A stretch of 64,000 nucleotides of DNA from Octadecabacter temperatus (GTDB lineage: Bacteria; Pseudomonadota; Alphaproteobacteria; Rhodobacterales; Rhodobacteraceae): assembly GCF_001187845.1 (NCBI RefSeq), contig NZ_CP012160.1, positions 1,302,001 to 1,366,000 of the forward strand. Reading direction: 5' to 3'. A model generated the notes under the pieces. That model searched no databases and was not told the origin of the DNA. It was given only the letters and a program-made list of their open reading frames with translations. Position 1 is the first letter of the stretch. Every line of letters begins with the position of its first letter. The position numbers and the translations under genes were made by a program. Below, piece after piece: positions 17,430-25,960 of the stretch.

Positions 17430-18634
17430 GACGCGTCGTCATCACCGGATCTGGCACAATCAATGCATTGGGCCATGATGTGCCAACCACGCTCGAGGCT
17501 ATGCGCGAAGGGCGCTGTGGCATCGGCCCGCTAGATATACGTGATGTGGATCGTTTGGCTGTTAAAATCGGCGGTCAGGTGCGTGACTATGACGAACAAA
17601 CCCATTTCAACCGTCAACAAATCAGCCTTTATGACCGCTTTACCCAGTTCACGCTTTTAGCGGCTAAACAGGCGATCGATGAGGCTGGGATTACGTTCTC
17701 AGGCGATCTTGCGGATCGATCTGGCGTCGTCCTTGGAACATCTGGTGGTGGGCTAAACACACAGGACGAAAACTACCGCGCCGTCTATGAAGAAGGCAAA
17801 AACCGCGTGCATCCGTTCATCGTACCAAAGCTGATGAACAATGCCGCCGCATCCCATGTGTCGATGCAATACAACCTGCGCGGCCCGTCTTTTACTTTGG
17901 CCACCGCCTGCGCCTCTAGCAACCACGCGATGGGCCAAGCCTTTATGATGATCCGCTCTGGCATGGCCGACGTGATGGTCACGGGCGGGTCTGAATCCAT
18001 GCTGTGTTTTGGTGGCGTAAAAGCTTGGGAAGGCCTGCGTGTCATGTCAAAGGACGCGTGCCGCCCGTTTTCGGCCACCCGAAACGGTATGGTGCAGGGC
18101 GAGGGAGCGGGCGTGTTTGTGTTCGAAGACTACGATCATGCCGTCAAACGCGGCGCGACCATCCTCGCAGAAGTTGCTGGTTTTGCGATGTCCTCGGATG
18201 CCTCCGATATCGTCACACCGTCCAAACAGGGGGCTGCACGCGCCATTGCTGGCGCATTAAAGGACGCCAAGTTGAACCGCGAGGACGTGGGCTACGTGAA
18301 TGCCCACGGAACAGGCACGGCCGCAAATGATAAAGCCGAATGCGCCGCCGTTGCAGATGTGTTTGGCGCGCACGCGGACAATTTGATGATGTCGAGTACC
18401 AAGTCCATGCACGGCCACCTGATTGGCGGAACCGGCGCGGTCGAACTTTTGGCCTGTGTCATGGCGCTGCGCGACGGCATCATCGCGCCCACCATTGGTT
18501 ATGAAGAAGCCGACCCAGAATGCGCGCTGGACGTTGTTCCAAACGTGGCGCGCGAGGCGAAGGTCACCGCTGTTCTCTCCAACGCCTTTGCGTTTGGCGG
18601 CCTGAACGCCGTCATCGCACTTAGGTCTGCGTAA
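17426..18634 (+). CDS. Beta-ketoacyl-ACP synthase (KAS II-type), dedicated to the adjacent ACP
   Basis: A condensing enzyme of 402 residues with the full catalytic set: the active-site cysteine in ATACASSNHAMG (Cys162) and two histidines, in NAHGTGTAANDKAE and MHGHLIGGTGAVE. FGGLNAVIAL at the end is also conserved. The GTG start overlaps the ACP stop by four bases, so the two are made together. It is probably not the housekeeping FabF, which usually sits with acpP and fabG; the neighbouring lpxD suggests chain elongation for lipid A. Confidence 0.9.
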   Translation: MRRVVITGSGTINALGHDVPTTLEAMREGRCGIGPLDIRDVDRLAVKIGGQVRDYDEQTHFNRQQISLYDRFTQFTLLAAKQAIDEAGITFSGDLADRSGVVLGTSGGGLNTQDENYRAVYEEGKNRVHPFIVPKLMNNAAASHVSMQYNLRGPSFTLATACASSNHAMGQAFMMIRSGMADVMVTGGSESMLCFGGVKAWEGLRVMSKDACRPFSATRNGMVQGEGAGVFVFEDYDHAVKRGATILAEVAGFAMSSDASDIVTPSKQGAARAIAGALKDAKLNREDVGYVNAHGTGTAANDKAECAAVADVFGAHADNLMMSSTKSMHGHLIGGTGAVELLACVMALRDGIIAPTIGYEEADPECALDVVPNVAREAKVTAVLSNAFAFGGLNAVIALRSA

Positions 18635-18673
18635 ACGAAAAACGCCGCACCCATTACAGGCGCGACGCTTTGA

Positions 18674-18696
18674 TTTCTTTGGCTCTTAAATACTCA
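18674..18696. repeat. Dispersed motif, copy 1 (CTTTGGCTCTTAAATACTCA)
   Basis: The 20-base core CTTTGGCTCTTAAATACTCA, with three further matching bases on its left, occurs here and again at 51548-51570. Both copies lie between the stops of two convergent genes. The identity across 23 bases is read directly; the role (3' processing, termination or a repeat family) is unknown. Confidence 0.7.
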
Positions 18697-18710
18697 AGTA
18701 GCGGTGCGTA

Positions 18711-19370
18711 TTACTCAGCCGCTGCGTTGAACGCTGCTGTGAAACCAGCCAATGACATTGTGACGGTTACGTTTTGATCAGGCGCGGCAGCTGGTACCAT
18801 TGTCAGCGTGGCTTCTGCACCACGGCGGAACAATGCAACGTCCTGCTCAGTCAGACCAAGACGCGTTACGCAACCACCAACGTTACAGAAATTGAACGGG
18901 AAGCGGCGGGCTTGGCCACCATCAACGCGCAATGTGATCTGTTCAGTCAGCAATGTTTCAAGCGGGGCAACGATCGTCGCACCAGCAACCGCTTGGCCAG
19001 ATTCTGGTAGAACAACGATGGCGATTTCTGCCACAGCATTGCCGTCAGCATCGTTCAACAGTTGGTACATCTGGCAAGGGTCTTCGCCTTCTTCAGCCTT
19101 CAGGCAACGCAGAGCCCAATCACCGTGGACTTCTGAAAGATATTGCTGGCCCGGCTGCGGTTCTTGCAGTTCAGCGGCAACAGGATCACCGTTTTCATCA
19201 ACTTCTTCGCCCATATTGAAAACGCTCTCAGGCTGTTCTTCAGTCGTTTCAGCAGGAGCTTCTGCGGGCGTCTCTTCGGTTGCTTCTTGCGCAAACGTTG
19301 GTGCGCCAAGTGTGCAAGCCAATGCCGCAGCCGTTAGCGTTTTTGAAATGTTAGAAGTGAAAAGGGTCAT
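18711..19370 (-). CDS. Invasion-associated locus B (IalB) family periplasmic protein
   Basis: A 219-residue exported protein. A signal peptide ends near GAPTFAQ, followed by an acidic Glu/Pro/Thr-rich linker (residues 24-55) and then an IalB-like domain (residues 70-210) with the HGDWALRC start and the paired cysteines in RFPFNFCNVGGCVTRLG. The family is widespread in alphaproteobacteria and was first noted in Bartonella; its biochemical role is unknown. The ATG at 19370 gives a proper signal peptide; an upstream start at 19412 does not. A terminator-like hairpin in the 5' region (19523-19547) may attenuate it. Confidence 0.88.
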   Translation of the reverse strand: MTLFTSNISKTLTAAALACTLGAPTFAQEATEETPAEAPAETTEEQPESVFNMGEEVDENGDPVAAELQEPQPGQQYLSEVHGDWALRCLKAEEGEDPCQMYQLLNDADGNAVAEIAIVVLPESGQAVAGATIVAPLETLLTEQITLRVDGGQARRFPFNFCNVGGCVTRLGLTEQDVALFRRGAEATLTMVPAAAPDQNVTVTMSLAGFTAAFNAAAE

Positions 19371-19522
19371 AAGTCCGTCCAATATGGTCTGTCGTTGCGC
19401 GAGGCTTAACATGGGTTGTGTGGCGTGTCAGGGCGAAAACAAGCATAGGCAGGCCTTTGCCGAAACGGTCTTTGCAAAATTCGTAGTGTAATTTGGGGCA
19501 GTGTAACAGTCGGTTATAAAAT

Positions 19523-19547
19523 AGAAAAAGGACCCCGAAAGGTCCTT
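19523..19547 (-). terminator. Hairpin with T-run upstream of the IalB gene
   Basis: Reading the minus strand, AAGGACC-TTTCGG-GGTCCTT is followed by further T residues, a textbook intrinsic terminator. No minus-strand protein gene lies just upstream. A promoter-like pair on the same strand (TTGACG at 19618-19613, 17 bases, TAACGT at 19595-19590) would give a transcript of roughly 60 bases ending here: either a small RNA or an attenuated leader of the IalB gene. Confidence 0.6.
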
Positions 19548-19687
19548 CTTCGTCTTCTCCCTATCGGACTTAGCCGATTTATTGCGCAGACGTTACGGAA
19601 CAGTGGACTAACCGTCAACAGGCTATTCTTCTATAACTTAGAATTCTCTTTTTTGTTTGATTTGATAATATTACGCCATTTGAATCT

Positions 19688-19785
19688 AAAAAGGCCGCGC
19701 GTCAGTGAAAACTGAGCACGCGGCAAGTCCAACAAGGAGGAAGTTAACAACGCCGCAGGAGGACATGAGCGGCGCTGATACGAAT
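19688..19785 (-). ncRNA. Candidate small RNA with an anti-Shine-Dalgarno loop
   Basis: On the minus strand a stem CGCCGC/GCGGCG (19774-19769 with 19756-19751) exposes a 12-base loop holding TCCTCCT. A second TTCCTCCTT follows. The segment then ends in a strong hairpin (19723-19695, stem arms of about 12 with one mismatch) followed by CCTTTTT, an intrinsic terminator. C/U-rich loops complementary to ribosome binding sites plus a terminator resemble the CcsR small RNAs known in Rhodobacter. A TATATT at about 19795-19790 could be its -10; no good -35 is seen. No protein gene on this strand explains the terminator. Confidence 0.45.
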
Positions 19786-19875
19786 ATACTGGCCCATAAA
19801 GGTTAAGGATGTATTTTGGCGCAAACGGAAATGCGACCAAGTTGAAGTGTGGTCGATGGAAATAGGGAACAGGCA

Positions 19876-21414
19876 ATGAGCGACGGAATTTTCTTAGGTG
19901 GCGGTGGCAACGACTACGGCGAGGCGCAGGACCTGTTGTTAAAGTATGCAAACCGCCACGGGCTTATCGCTGGTGCGACAGGGACAGGTAAGACCGTCAC
20001 GTTGCAGATCCTTGCAGAAGGGTTTTCCGCGATTGGTGTTCCGGTCTTCTTGTCTGACGTGAAAGGAGACCTTTCTGGCTTGGCAAAATCCGGCAGCGCG
20101 GATTTCAAACTTCATGAACCGTTCATGAAACGCGCGGATACCATTGGCCTTGATCTTCAATACGACAAATTCCCTGTCACGTTCTGGGACCTTCTGGGCG
20201 AGCAGGGCCACCCGATCCGCACCACGGTTGCCGAAATGGGTCCGTTGTTGTTGTCCACGCTGATGGGACTGACCGAAGCGCAAGAAGGCGTGCTGAACGT
20301 GGCGTTCCGTGTGTCCGATGAAGAAGGCCTGCCGCTGCTTGATCTCGAAGACCTGCAGGCGTTGCTTGTTTGGGTTGGTCAGAACTCAAAGGAATTGTCC
20401 TTGCGCTACGGCAACGTGGCGACGTCTTCGGTTGGCGCGATCCAGCGTCAGTTGCTTGTGTTGGAAAACCAAGGCGGTGCAGGGCTGTTTGGTGAACCCG
20501 CGCTTGATCTGCGCGACATCATGGCAACCGAGGATGACGGGCGCGGACGTATCAATATACTAGCCTCTGACAAGCTCATGGCGTCGCCAAAACTTTATGC
20601 AACCTTCCTTCTATGGCTGCTGTCTGAGCTGTTTGAAGAGCTGCCAGAAGTCGGGAACCCTGACAAACCCAAGCTCGTCTTCTTCTTTGACGAGGCGCAC
20701 CTGCTGTTTGACGACGCGCCCAAAGCACTGGTCGATAAGGTTGAACAGGTCGCGCGTTTGATCCGTTCTAAAGGGGTTGGCGTGTATTTCATCACGCAGA
20801 ACCCAGCGGACGTTCCGGAAGATATCCTTGGCCAACTTGGTAACCGTGTGCAGCACGCATTGCGCGCGTTTACGGCCAACGACCAAAAGGAATTGAAACA
20901 GGCGGCGGATACGTACCGTCCGAACCCTGCGTTTGATACGGCTGAAGCGATCCGTGAAGTCGGGACGGGTGAAGCGGTGACATCCATGCTGATCGAGAAA
21001 GGCATTCCTGGAATTGTTGAGCGCACGCTGATCCGCCCACCATCATCCCAGCTTGGCCCAATCACAAAAGCCGAGCGTGCCGAAGTAATGGCTGCATCCC
21101 CGATGTCAGGCAAATACGACGAACGCCTAGATCGAAATTCCGCCGCTGAAATGCTGGCGAAACGCGCAGGCGAAGCGGCAGAGGCGGCTGAAAAGGCTGA
21201 GGATGCCGAAGAAAAGCTTGAGGCGGAGGAGCGCGAGCACAAGCAAGGGCGTCGTTACACAGGTAGTGATGGAGAACGTTCAACCAGCCGCAGGTCTTCC
21301 AAGTCCGAAGGCTGGGGTGGTGCGATCGCGACCGTCGTTGCCAAGGAGTTGAAAGGCACCACTGGTCGGCGCATCGTGCGCGGCATTTTGGGTGGCTTGT
21401 TCAAAGGCCGCTAA
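19876..21414 (+). CDS. HerA-like ATPase (DUF853 helicase family)
   Basis: A 512-residue P-loop ATPase of the HerA/FtsK superfamily. Walker A is GATGTGKTVT (Lys39), Walker B is LVFFFDEAHLLFDDA, and the conserved YFITQNPADVPEDILGQLGNR segment follows. The last about 100 residues are an Ala/Glu-rich coiled coil, a basic-acidic linker and a short Arg/Gly end. The ATG at 19876 (after AACAGG) is preferred to the GTG-type start at 19849. DNA translocation or repair is suggested by the family, but the group is poorly characterised. It is monocistronic. Confidence 0.88.
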   Translation: MSDGIFLGGGGNDYGEAQDLLLKYANRHGLIAGATGTGKTVTLQILAEGFSAIGVPVFLSDVKGDLSGLAKSGSADFKLHEPFMKRADTIGLDLQYDKFPVTFWDLLGEQGHPIRTTVAEMGPLLLSTLMGLTEAQEGVLNVAFRVSDEEGLPLLDLEDLQALLVWVGQNSKELSLRYGNVATSSVGAIQRQLLVLENQGGAGLFGEPALDLRDIMATEDDGRGRINILASDKLMASPKLYATFLLWLLSELFEELPEVGNPDKPKLVFFFDEAHLLFDDAPKALVDKVEQVARLIRSKGVGVYFITQNPADVPEDILGQLGNRVQHALRAFTANDQKELKQAADTYRPNPAFDTAEAIREVGTGEAVTSMLIEKGIPGIVERTLIRPPSSQLGPITKAERAEVMAASPMSGKYDERLDRNSAAEMLAKRAGEAAEAAEKAEDAEEKLEAEEREHKQGRRYTGSDGERSTSRRSSKSEGWGGAIATVVAKELKGTTGRRIVRGILGGLFKGR

Positions 21415-21420
21415 CGAAGC

Positions 21421-21442
21421 GCAGGGCCTTTGTCGGCCCTGC
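21421..21442. terminator. Bidirectional hairpin between convergent genes
   Basis: GCAGGGCC (21421-21428) and GGCCCTGC (21435-21442) form a perfect eight-pair GC-rich stem with a 6-base loop, between the stops of the HerA-like gene (+) and the XRE gene (-). There is no long T-run on either side, so termination strength is uncertain. Confidence 0.6.
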
Positions 21443-21455
21443 GAACGCTTGGTGT

Positions 21456-21722
21456 CTAGCTACAGCATCCGCTTGTGCAGGTGGATGCTGGCTTCAAATC
21501 CGCATCAATCAAGGGCAGGGCGCCCGTCAGTGCCAAAGGCGTAATCTTTAACGCGTCGGCTAAACTGACCAGTACTGCGTCGGGCAATTCAGCCCCTTTG
21601 GTTTCCATTTTTGCAAGTTGGCGTTCTGTCAGTCCAGACAACTTCGCCAGCTTCGGATGCCCAATCTTACGCGCTTTACGCACTGATTTCAGGCGGTCAG
21701 CGAGGATTGTTTCTGTTGTCAT
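21456..21722 (-). CDS. Small XRE-type helix-turn-helix protein with a Cys-rich tail
   Basis: An 88-residue protein. Residues 8-65 form a helix-turn-helix of the XRE/Cro class (KLAKLSGLTERQLAKMETKG, then a second helix region VLVSLADALKI). The last residues, CTSGCCS, hold three cysteines close together, unusual for this family; they could bind a metal or sense redox state, but that is inference. It is the last gene of a minus-strand run, 37 bases after the CorC-type gene. Target unknown. Confidence 0.8.
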   Translation of the reverse strand: MTTETILADRLKSVRKARKIGHPKLAKLSGLTERQLAKMETKGAELPDAVLVSLADALKITPLALTGALPLIDADLKPASTCTSGCCS

Positions 21723-21759
21723 GGTCTTTGGTCCAATTCGGTCTTTGTGCGTTCAGTTG

Positions 21760-23049
21760 CTATAGCTTGGAAATCTTCAGCTCGGAAATGCGATTTTCAT
21801 CTTTTGCGATGACCTCAAAGCGGAACCCATGAAAGCTAAACACTTGGCCGACCGTAGGGATCATCTGCGCCTCATGGATCACCAGTCCAGCAACGGTATT
21901 GGCTTCGTCATCTGGCAGGTTCCAATCCGTCGCGCGGTTTACGTCGCGGATCGTCATGGTGCCTTCAACGATGTAACTGCCGTCTTCCTCTTCGGTGACT
22001 TCGTTCTCTTCATCTGTGTCGAATTCATCGGTGATTTCACCGACAATTTCTTCAAGAATGTCTTCGAGCGTAATCAAACCCTGAAGCGTGCCGTATTCAT
22101 CCACGACCAGTGCGAAATGCGCACGGCGTGCTAAGAATTGGCGCATCTGGTCATCCAGCGTCGTGGTTTCGGGCACGAAGTAGGGCGTCATGGCCACGGC
22201 CATAATATCGAAATCCGCCATTTCCTGCGGTTCAATCCGCCCGTCACCCAGCATCTTATGAAGTGCGCGCAACAAGTCTTTGGCATGAAGTGTGCCGATG
22301 ATGTTTTCAGGATCGTCACGATAAAGGGGCAAACGCGTGTGGTTACTTTCCAAACAAAGGCGCAGGATTTCAGGGACGGGCAGGGCCGCGTCGATCATCT
22401 CAATCTCTTTACGGTGAAGCATGATTTCTTCCACCATCCGCTCACTCAGATCAAGCGCGCCCAAAATACGGTCGCGGTCTTCTTTTTCAACGACGCCTTC
22501 GGAATGGCCGAGCTGAAGCGCGCCGGCGATTTCTTCACGCACGGCAAGGATGTTGCTGTCAGGGTCAGTCTGAACACCGAAAATACGCAGCACACCACGC
22601 ACCAGCCAACGCACGGCTGTCACGAATGGTGCAAAGATTGTCACGACAATCGAAATTGGCCGTGCCGAGATGCTGGCTGCGCGTTCTGGATTGGTGATGG
22701 CATAGGTTTTGGGCAGCACTTCTGCGAAGATCAGAACCAGCACGGTCATGACTGCCGTGGCGATCACGACACCGTTTTCACCAAAAGCGCGCAAAAACAT
22801 GGTCGTCGCCAGCGACGTCGCCAGGATGTTGACCAAGTTATTACCCAACAGCACTGAGCCGATCAGTTTTTCACGGTCCTCAGTTACCTCAAACGCTTTT
22901 TCAGCACCCTTATCCCCTTTGTCAGCGTTGCTGCGCAGCTTACCGCGCGACGCAGCCGTCAGAGCGGTTTCAGAGCCGGAAAAGAAACCGGAAAGCACAA
23001 GAAGAAACAGGATCGCACCGGCGGTGGTCCAGAAGGCAGCATCAAGCAT
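21760..23049 (-). CDS. HlyC/CorC (CNNM) family membrane protein
   Basis: A 429-residue inner-membrane protein with the three-part layout of the family: an N-terminal DUF21 membrane domain (residues 8-185, including LSGFFSGSETALTAASR and FAEVLPKTYA), a pair of CBS domains (about 210-335) and a C-terminal CorC_HlyC domain (about 345-425). Family members are tied to magnesium and cobalt efflux or resistance. 'Hemolysin' is an old label and should not be read as toxin activity. It follows xerD on the same strand with 63 bases between. Confidence 0.9.
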   Translation of the reverse strand: MLDAAFWTTAGAILFLLVLSGFFSGSETALTAASRGKLRSNADKGDKGAEKAFEVTEDREKLIGSVLLGNNLVNILATSLATTMFLRAFGENGVVIATAVMTVLVLIFAEVLPKTYAITNPERAASISARPISIVVTIFAPFVTAVRWLVRGVLRIFGVQTDPDSNILAVREEIAGALQLGHSEGVVEKEDRDRILGALDLSERMVEEIMLHRKEIEMIDAALPVPEILRLCLESNHTRLPLYRDDPENIIGTLHAKDLLRALHKMLGDGRIEPQEMADFDIMAVAMTPYFVPETTTLDDQMRQFLARRAHFALVVDEYGTLQGLITLEDILEEIVGEITDEFDTDEENEVTEEEDGSYIVEGTMTIRDVNRATDWNLPDDEANTVAGLVIHEAQMIPTVGQVFSFHGFRFEVIAKDENRISELKISKL

Positions 23050-23112
23050 GGGGGGTCACTTTTGTCATTTGCCCTTTGTATGTAGGGGCTTGCGGGCGTT
23101 TTCAAGTACCAC

Positions 23113-24042
23113 TCAATCGTCTTTCGCAAGTGGGTGATGATCCAGCACCAGTTCTTTCAAGCGTTCATCAAGCACATGGGTGTAGATTTCAGTGGTCGCC
23201 ACGTCTGCATGGCCCAGCAACGTCTGGATAGACCGCAGGTCCGCACCGCCCGCCAAAAGGTGGGTCGCAAAGGCATGGCGCAGCGTGTGGGGCGTGACTT
23301 TTGCAGGGGAAACACCACCCGCAACGGCAAGGTCTTTGATGAGGTTAAAGAAGCTCTGCCGTGTCAGATGGCCAAGCTTTCCTCGGGATGGAAAAAGGAA
23401 CTTGCTGCGCGGAGTGCCATCTTTGAATGCGGAATCTTCGGCCTCGTCGCGGGTTTTTAACCAGACAGCTGTGGCAGCGCGGGCAGGGGGCGACAGCGGA
23501 ACCATGCGTTCTTTGTCGCCCTTACCACGCACCAACAACATACGCGGATCACCGCGTGCTGCGGATACGGGCAGTGACACCAATTCAGTAACGCGCATGC
23601 CCGTGGCGTATAACAGTTCCATCAGGCAGGTCGTGCGCAACGGGTCTTTCTTGGCGCCGCGGGCAGCCTGCAAAAGCGCGTCGACTTCTTCATGGCTTAG
23701 GGTCTTGGGGAGGCGCTTGTCGCGTCCGGGGCCGGAAATCTGGATCGCTGGATTGTCCTCGCGCCAGCCTTCTTCAAACGCAAAGCGGAACAACTGTTTG
23801 GCGGCGGACAAACGCCGCGCCCGTGTGGATTTGGCAAGGCCTTGGCTGTCACACCAGATCAAATATTTCTCAACATGGTCTTGCGTGACCTTTGAGAAAT
23901 GCGTGCCGTTCAGCCAATCGGAAAAGTCAGCAAGGTCGCGTGCGTAAGCCAATTGAGTATTCGTCGCCGCGTCCAATTCAGCGGCCTGTGCTTCTAGAAA
24001 GGCTTGTATCCAATTGGCGTTGGGTCGATCTGACGCGCTCAT
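23113..24042 (-). CDS. xerD: XerD, chromosome-dimer resolution tyrosine recombinase
   Basis: A 309-residue recombinase with an N-terminal SAM-like DNA-binding domain and the catalytic set of tyrosine recombinases: Arg in YATGMRVTELV, Lys in GKGDKER, His-x-x-Arg in TPHTLRHAFATHLL, and LLGHADVATTEIYTHV with the nucleophilic Tyr. The sequence and chromosomal company are those of the housekeeping XerC/XerD pair acting at dif, not of a mobile integrase. Its start overlaps the stop of the upstream secreted-protein gene by four bases. Confidence 0.93.
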   Translation of the reverse strand: MSASDRPNANWIQAFLEAQAAELDAATNTQLAYARDLADFSDWLNGTHFSKVTQDHVEKYLIWCDSQGLAKSTRARRLSAAKQLFRFAFEEGWREDNPAIQISGPGRDKRLPKTLSHEEVDALLQAARGAKKDPLRTTCLMELLYATGMRVTELVSLPVSAARGDPRMLLVRGKGDKERMVPLSPPARAATAVWLKTRDEAEDSAFKDGTPRSKFLFPSRGKLGHLTRQSFFNLIKDLAVAGGVSPAKVTPHTLRHAFATHLLAGGADLRSIQTLLGHADVATTEIYTHVLDERLKELVLDHHPLAKDD

Positions 24043-25604
24043 TCTAGCAGCAGATATTGCAGTGCCGTGCGGCGTGCGACGTCTTCTAGGCCAAGGGCGC
24101 GTAGTGTTGCGAAACCTTCTTTAAACGCGACCTGATCACCGTCGATGCCTTGTTGCAATGTTGCGATGCTACGCAAGATCGCTTCACCGGTGCGACCGTT
24201 TGCAGCCATCTCAACAAGTGTTGCATCTGGATCAGCAGCAAACGCATCTCGGACCAAAGGATACTGCCCGCGGCCAGCATGGGCTTGGGACGGATCGCCC
24301 CGTGCGACTGCCGCAAGGAATGGATCGGTTTGTGCAAAGGCATCAATCAATGCGGCGTCTTCGTAGTGATCGGAGAGGAGCAGAAGTTTGAACATCACCG
24401 CGTCAGAACGGCGATCAGCAAGTGTTGATGTCATAAGGTCAGGTGCAAAATGCCGTGCGAGGGGCACCGTCACGCCAACAGCTTGGGTTTCATCCCAAAG
24501 GTTGTTGAGGACGAAAAGCATGTCGTCGCCATTCCCGTCAACAAGGGCTGCTCTTACACGTGAAACAGCTTTCGCACGTTCCCAAACCCCGCCAGACGCA
24601 GCTGCGACGCGGGCGGTATATAGGCCAATCAACGCGTTGTCAGAAATTGCACCCGCGCGGGCAAGGCGTTCAGCGGCCTCAAGCTGGCCTTTCCAGCCAA
24701 CATTTGCCCGCAAATCCGCATGTGCAAAGGCACGCGGCAGTCCGACAGTTGTAAGGGATGACCCGATGGCTTCAAACATGCGAAACGTCAGTGGTGTTAC
24801 GCGTGTTGGCGCATCAAGTTCAGGTTCGCCTTCATAAAGGTCGGGATCAAGGAAGCGTGCAAGCAACGCACCAGTTGGTGCATCAATATCACCAAGCGCC
24901 AGTCCGGTGTTCAACGTCAGCGCAGCCGCAGACCAGTCGCCTGAACGGGCCAAGCAGAATATCCGTGCAGACGGGGTTGGTGCGATATCGGGCTGGTCGC
25001 GCAATGCACGACACACGCCGTCTTCGGTGCCTGTAAGAAGTGACACATCAAACCAACGGCGCAATAGTTCTGGCGTATCTGCGCCGGCGCTTTCGAGCAT
25101 CGCCTGCGCGGGTTCCAGCGCACCAAATTCCAACAGTTTATCTATGCGGGCGGTAAAGAACGCGCCAGGTGTGGCGGCCTCTATCGGGGGATTGGCCTGC
25201 GCCAAGGTCAGTGTCTTCAGCAAATCTTGAATCGCGGGCAGGGTGTCGATCTGTTCGGCCTGCAACAACGCGATCAATGTGGTGACGTCGCTTTGCCCCC
25301 AAAGATCAGCGGGCAAGCCTGTGGCACTTGGCGGTAAAAGGCCAAGAACGCGTGGGGCAGGGCCACCAAGGGTTTGCACGGAAACATTCGGTGTGGATGC
25401 AGAATCAGCGACAGGCGCTTCATTCGCATCCGGTGTGCGGGTTGCTTGCGTTCCAAGAACGGGGGCCGCGGCGAGGACTTCGGGTTGCTCAACGCTTTCT
25501 GACAGCCAATCGATGGCGGACAAAGGCGCGTCTTCACTGGTTTGGGCCCAAACAGGCGCCGCGCACGACATTAACACACACACAATTGTCGAACGCGAAA
25601 TCAT
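24039..25604 (-). CDS. Exported alpha-helical repeat protein, function unknown
   Basis: A 521-residue protein with a signal peptide (cleavage near SCAAPVWAQ), a Pro/Ala-rich low-complexity linker (residues 35-95) and a long Ala/Leu-rich helical part that looks like TPR-type solenoid (for example LDKLLEFGALEPAQAMLESA). I do not recognise a named family; related alphaproteobacterial genes sit next to xerD and have carried misleading names from their composition. It is coupled to a 50-residue membrane gene upstream and to xerD downstream. A periplasmic scaffold is the most one can infer. Confidence 0.75.
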   Translation of the reverse strand: MISRSTIVCVLMSCAAPVWAQTSEDAPLSAIDWLSESVEQPEVLAAAPVLGTQATRTPDANEAPVADSASTPNVSVQTLGGPAPRVLGLLPPSATGLPADLWGQSDVTTLIALLQAEQIDTLPAIQDLLKTLTLAQANPPIEAATPGAFFTARIDKLLEFGALEPAQAMLESAGADTPELLRRWFDVSLLTGTEDGVCRALRDQPDIAPTPSARIFCLARSGDWSAAALTLNTGLALGDIDAPTGALLARFLDPDLYEGEPELDAPTRVTPLTFRMFEAIGSSLTTVGLPRAFAHADLRANVGWKGQLEAAERLARAGAISDNALIGLYTARVAAASGGVWERAKAVSRVRAALVDGNGDDMLFVLNNLWDETQAVGVTVPLARHFAPDLMTSTLADRRSDAVMFKLLLLSDHYEDAALIDAFAQTDPFLAAVARGDPSQAHAGRGQYPLVRDAFAADPDATLVEMAANGRTGEAILRSIATLQQGIDGDQVAFKEGFATLRALGLEDVARRTALQYLLLE

Positions 25605-25756
25605 CAGCCACCACCCAACGTTACTGGTACAACCACTTCTTCAACGGGCGCCGCGAAATCAGCTGGCATGAAGATCGGTCCTAAATAGGCAAACGCAATA
25701 AACGCGATTGCCGCTAAAACGACCAGCACGAATAAGAATTTGATCAACCGCCACAT
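25604..25756 (-). CDS. Single-pass membrane micro-protein
   Basis: 50 residues: a short basic N-terminus, one hydrophobic helix (LIKFLFVLVVLAAIAFIAFA) and a Pro/Val-rich tail. The ATG at 25756 has GGCGGAG upstream; a longer frame from 25813 adds charged residues with no support. Its stop overlaps the next start by one base (TGATG), making it the first gene of the run leading to xerD. Confidence 0.7.
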   Translation of the reverse strand: MWRLIKFLFVLVVLAAIAFIAFAYLGPIFMPADFAAPVEEVVVPVTLGGG

Positions 25757-25960
25757 ATGAATTTCGCTCCGCCTGTTTTCAATTCTACCCGATGGTTCGA
25801 TTTCACGAACCAATTGCGCAGCCTCAGTTGCTGCTTTGCCCTAGGTTATATATGTCCTTTTTAGCAAGATCACGCCACTGGTTCGTTAATTTTTTCAAAC
25901 CGGCGGCGCACAGCCGATTTTGATTGGCATATTGTTGTTTAAAAGGGGGCAACGGGCGCG

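Noticed and set aside
19764..19805. 13-codon plus-strand open frame after AGGAGG
   Set aside because: The spacing to AGGAGG is only two bases and the site is inside a stable stem; kept only as an alternative to the small RNA idea.
21760..23049. Hemolysin (toxin) annotation for the CorC-type gene
   Set aside because: The DUF21-CBS-CorC layout marks an ion-transport-related membrane protein; the hemolysin label is historical.
23113..24042. Tyrosine recombinase as sign of a mobile element
   Set aside because: Sequence is that of housekeeping XerD, embedded in a normal operon, without repeats or element genes around it.
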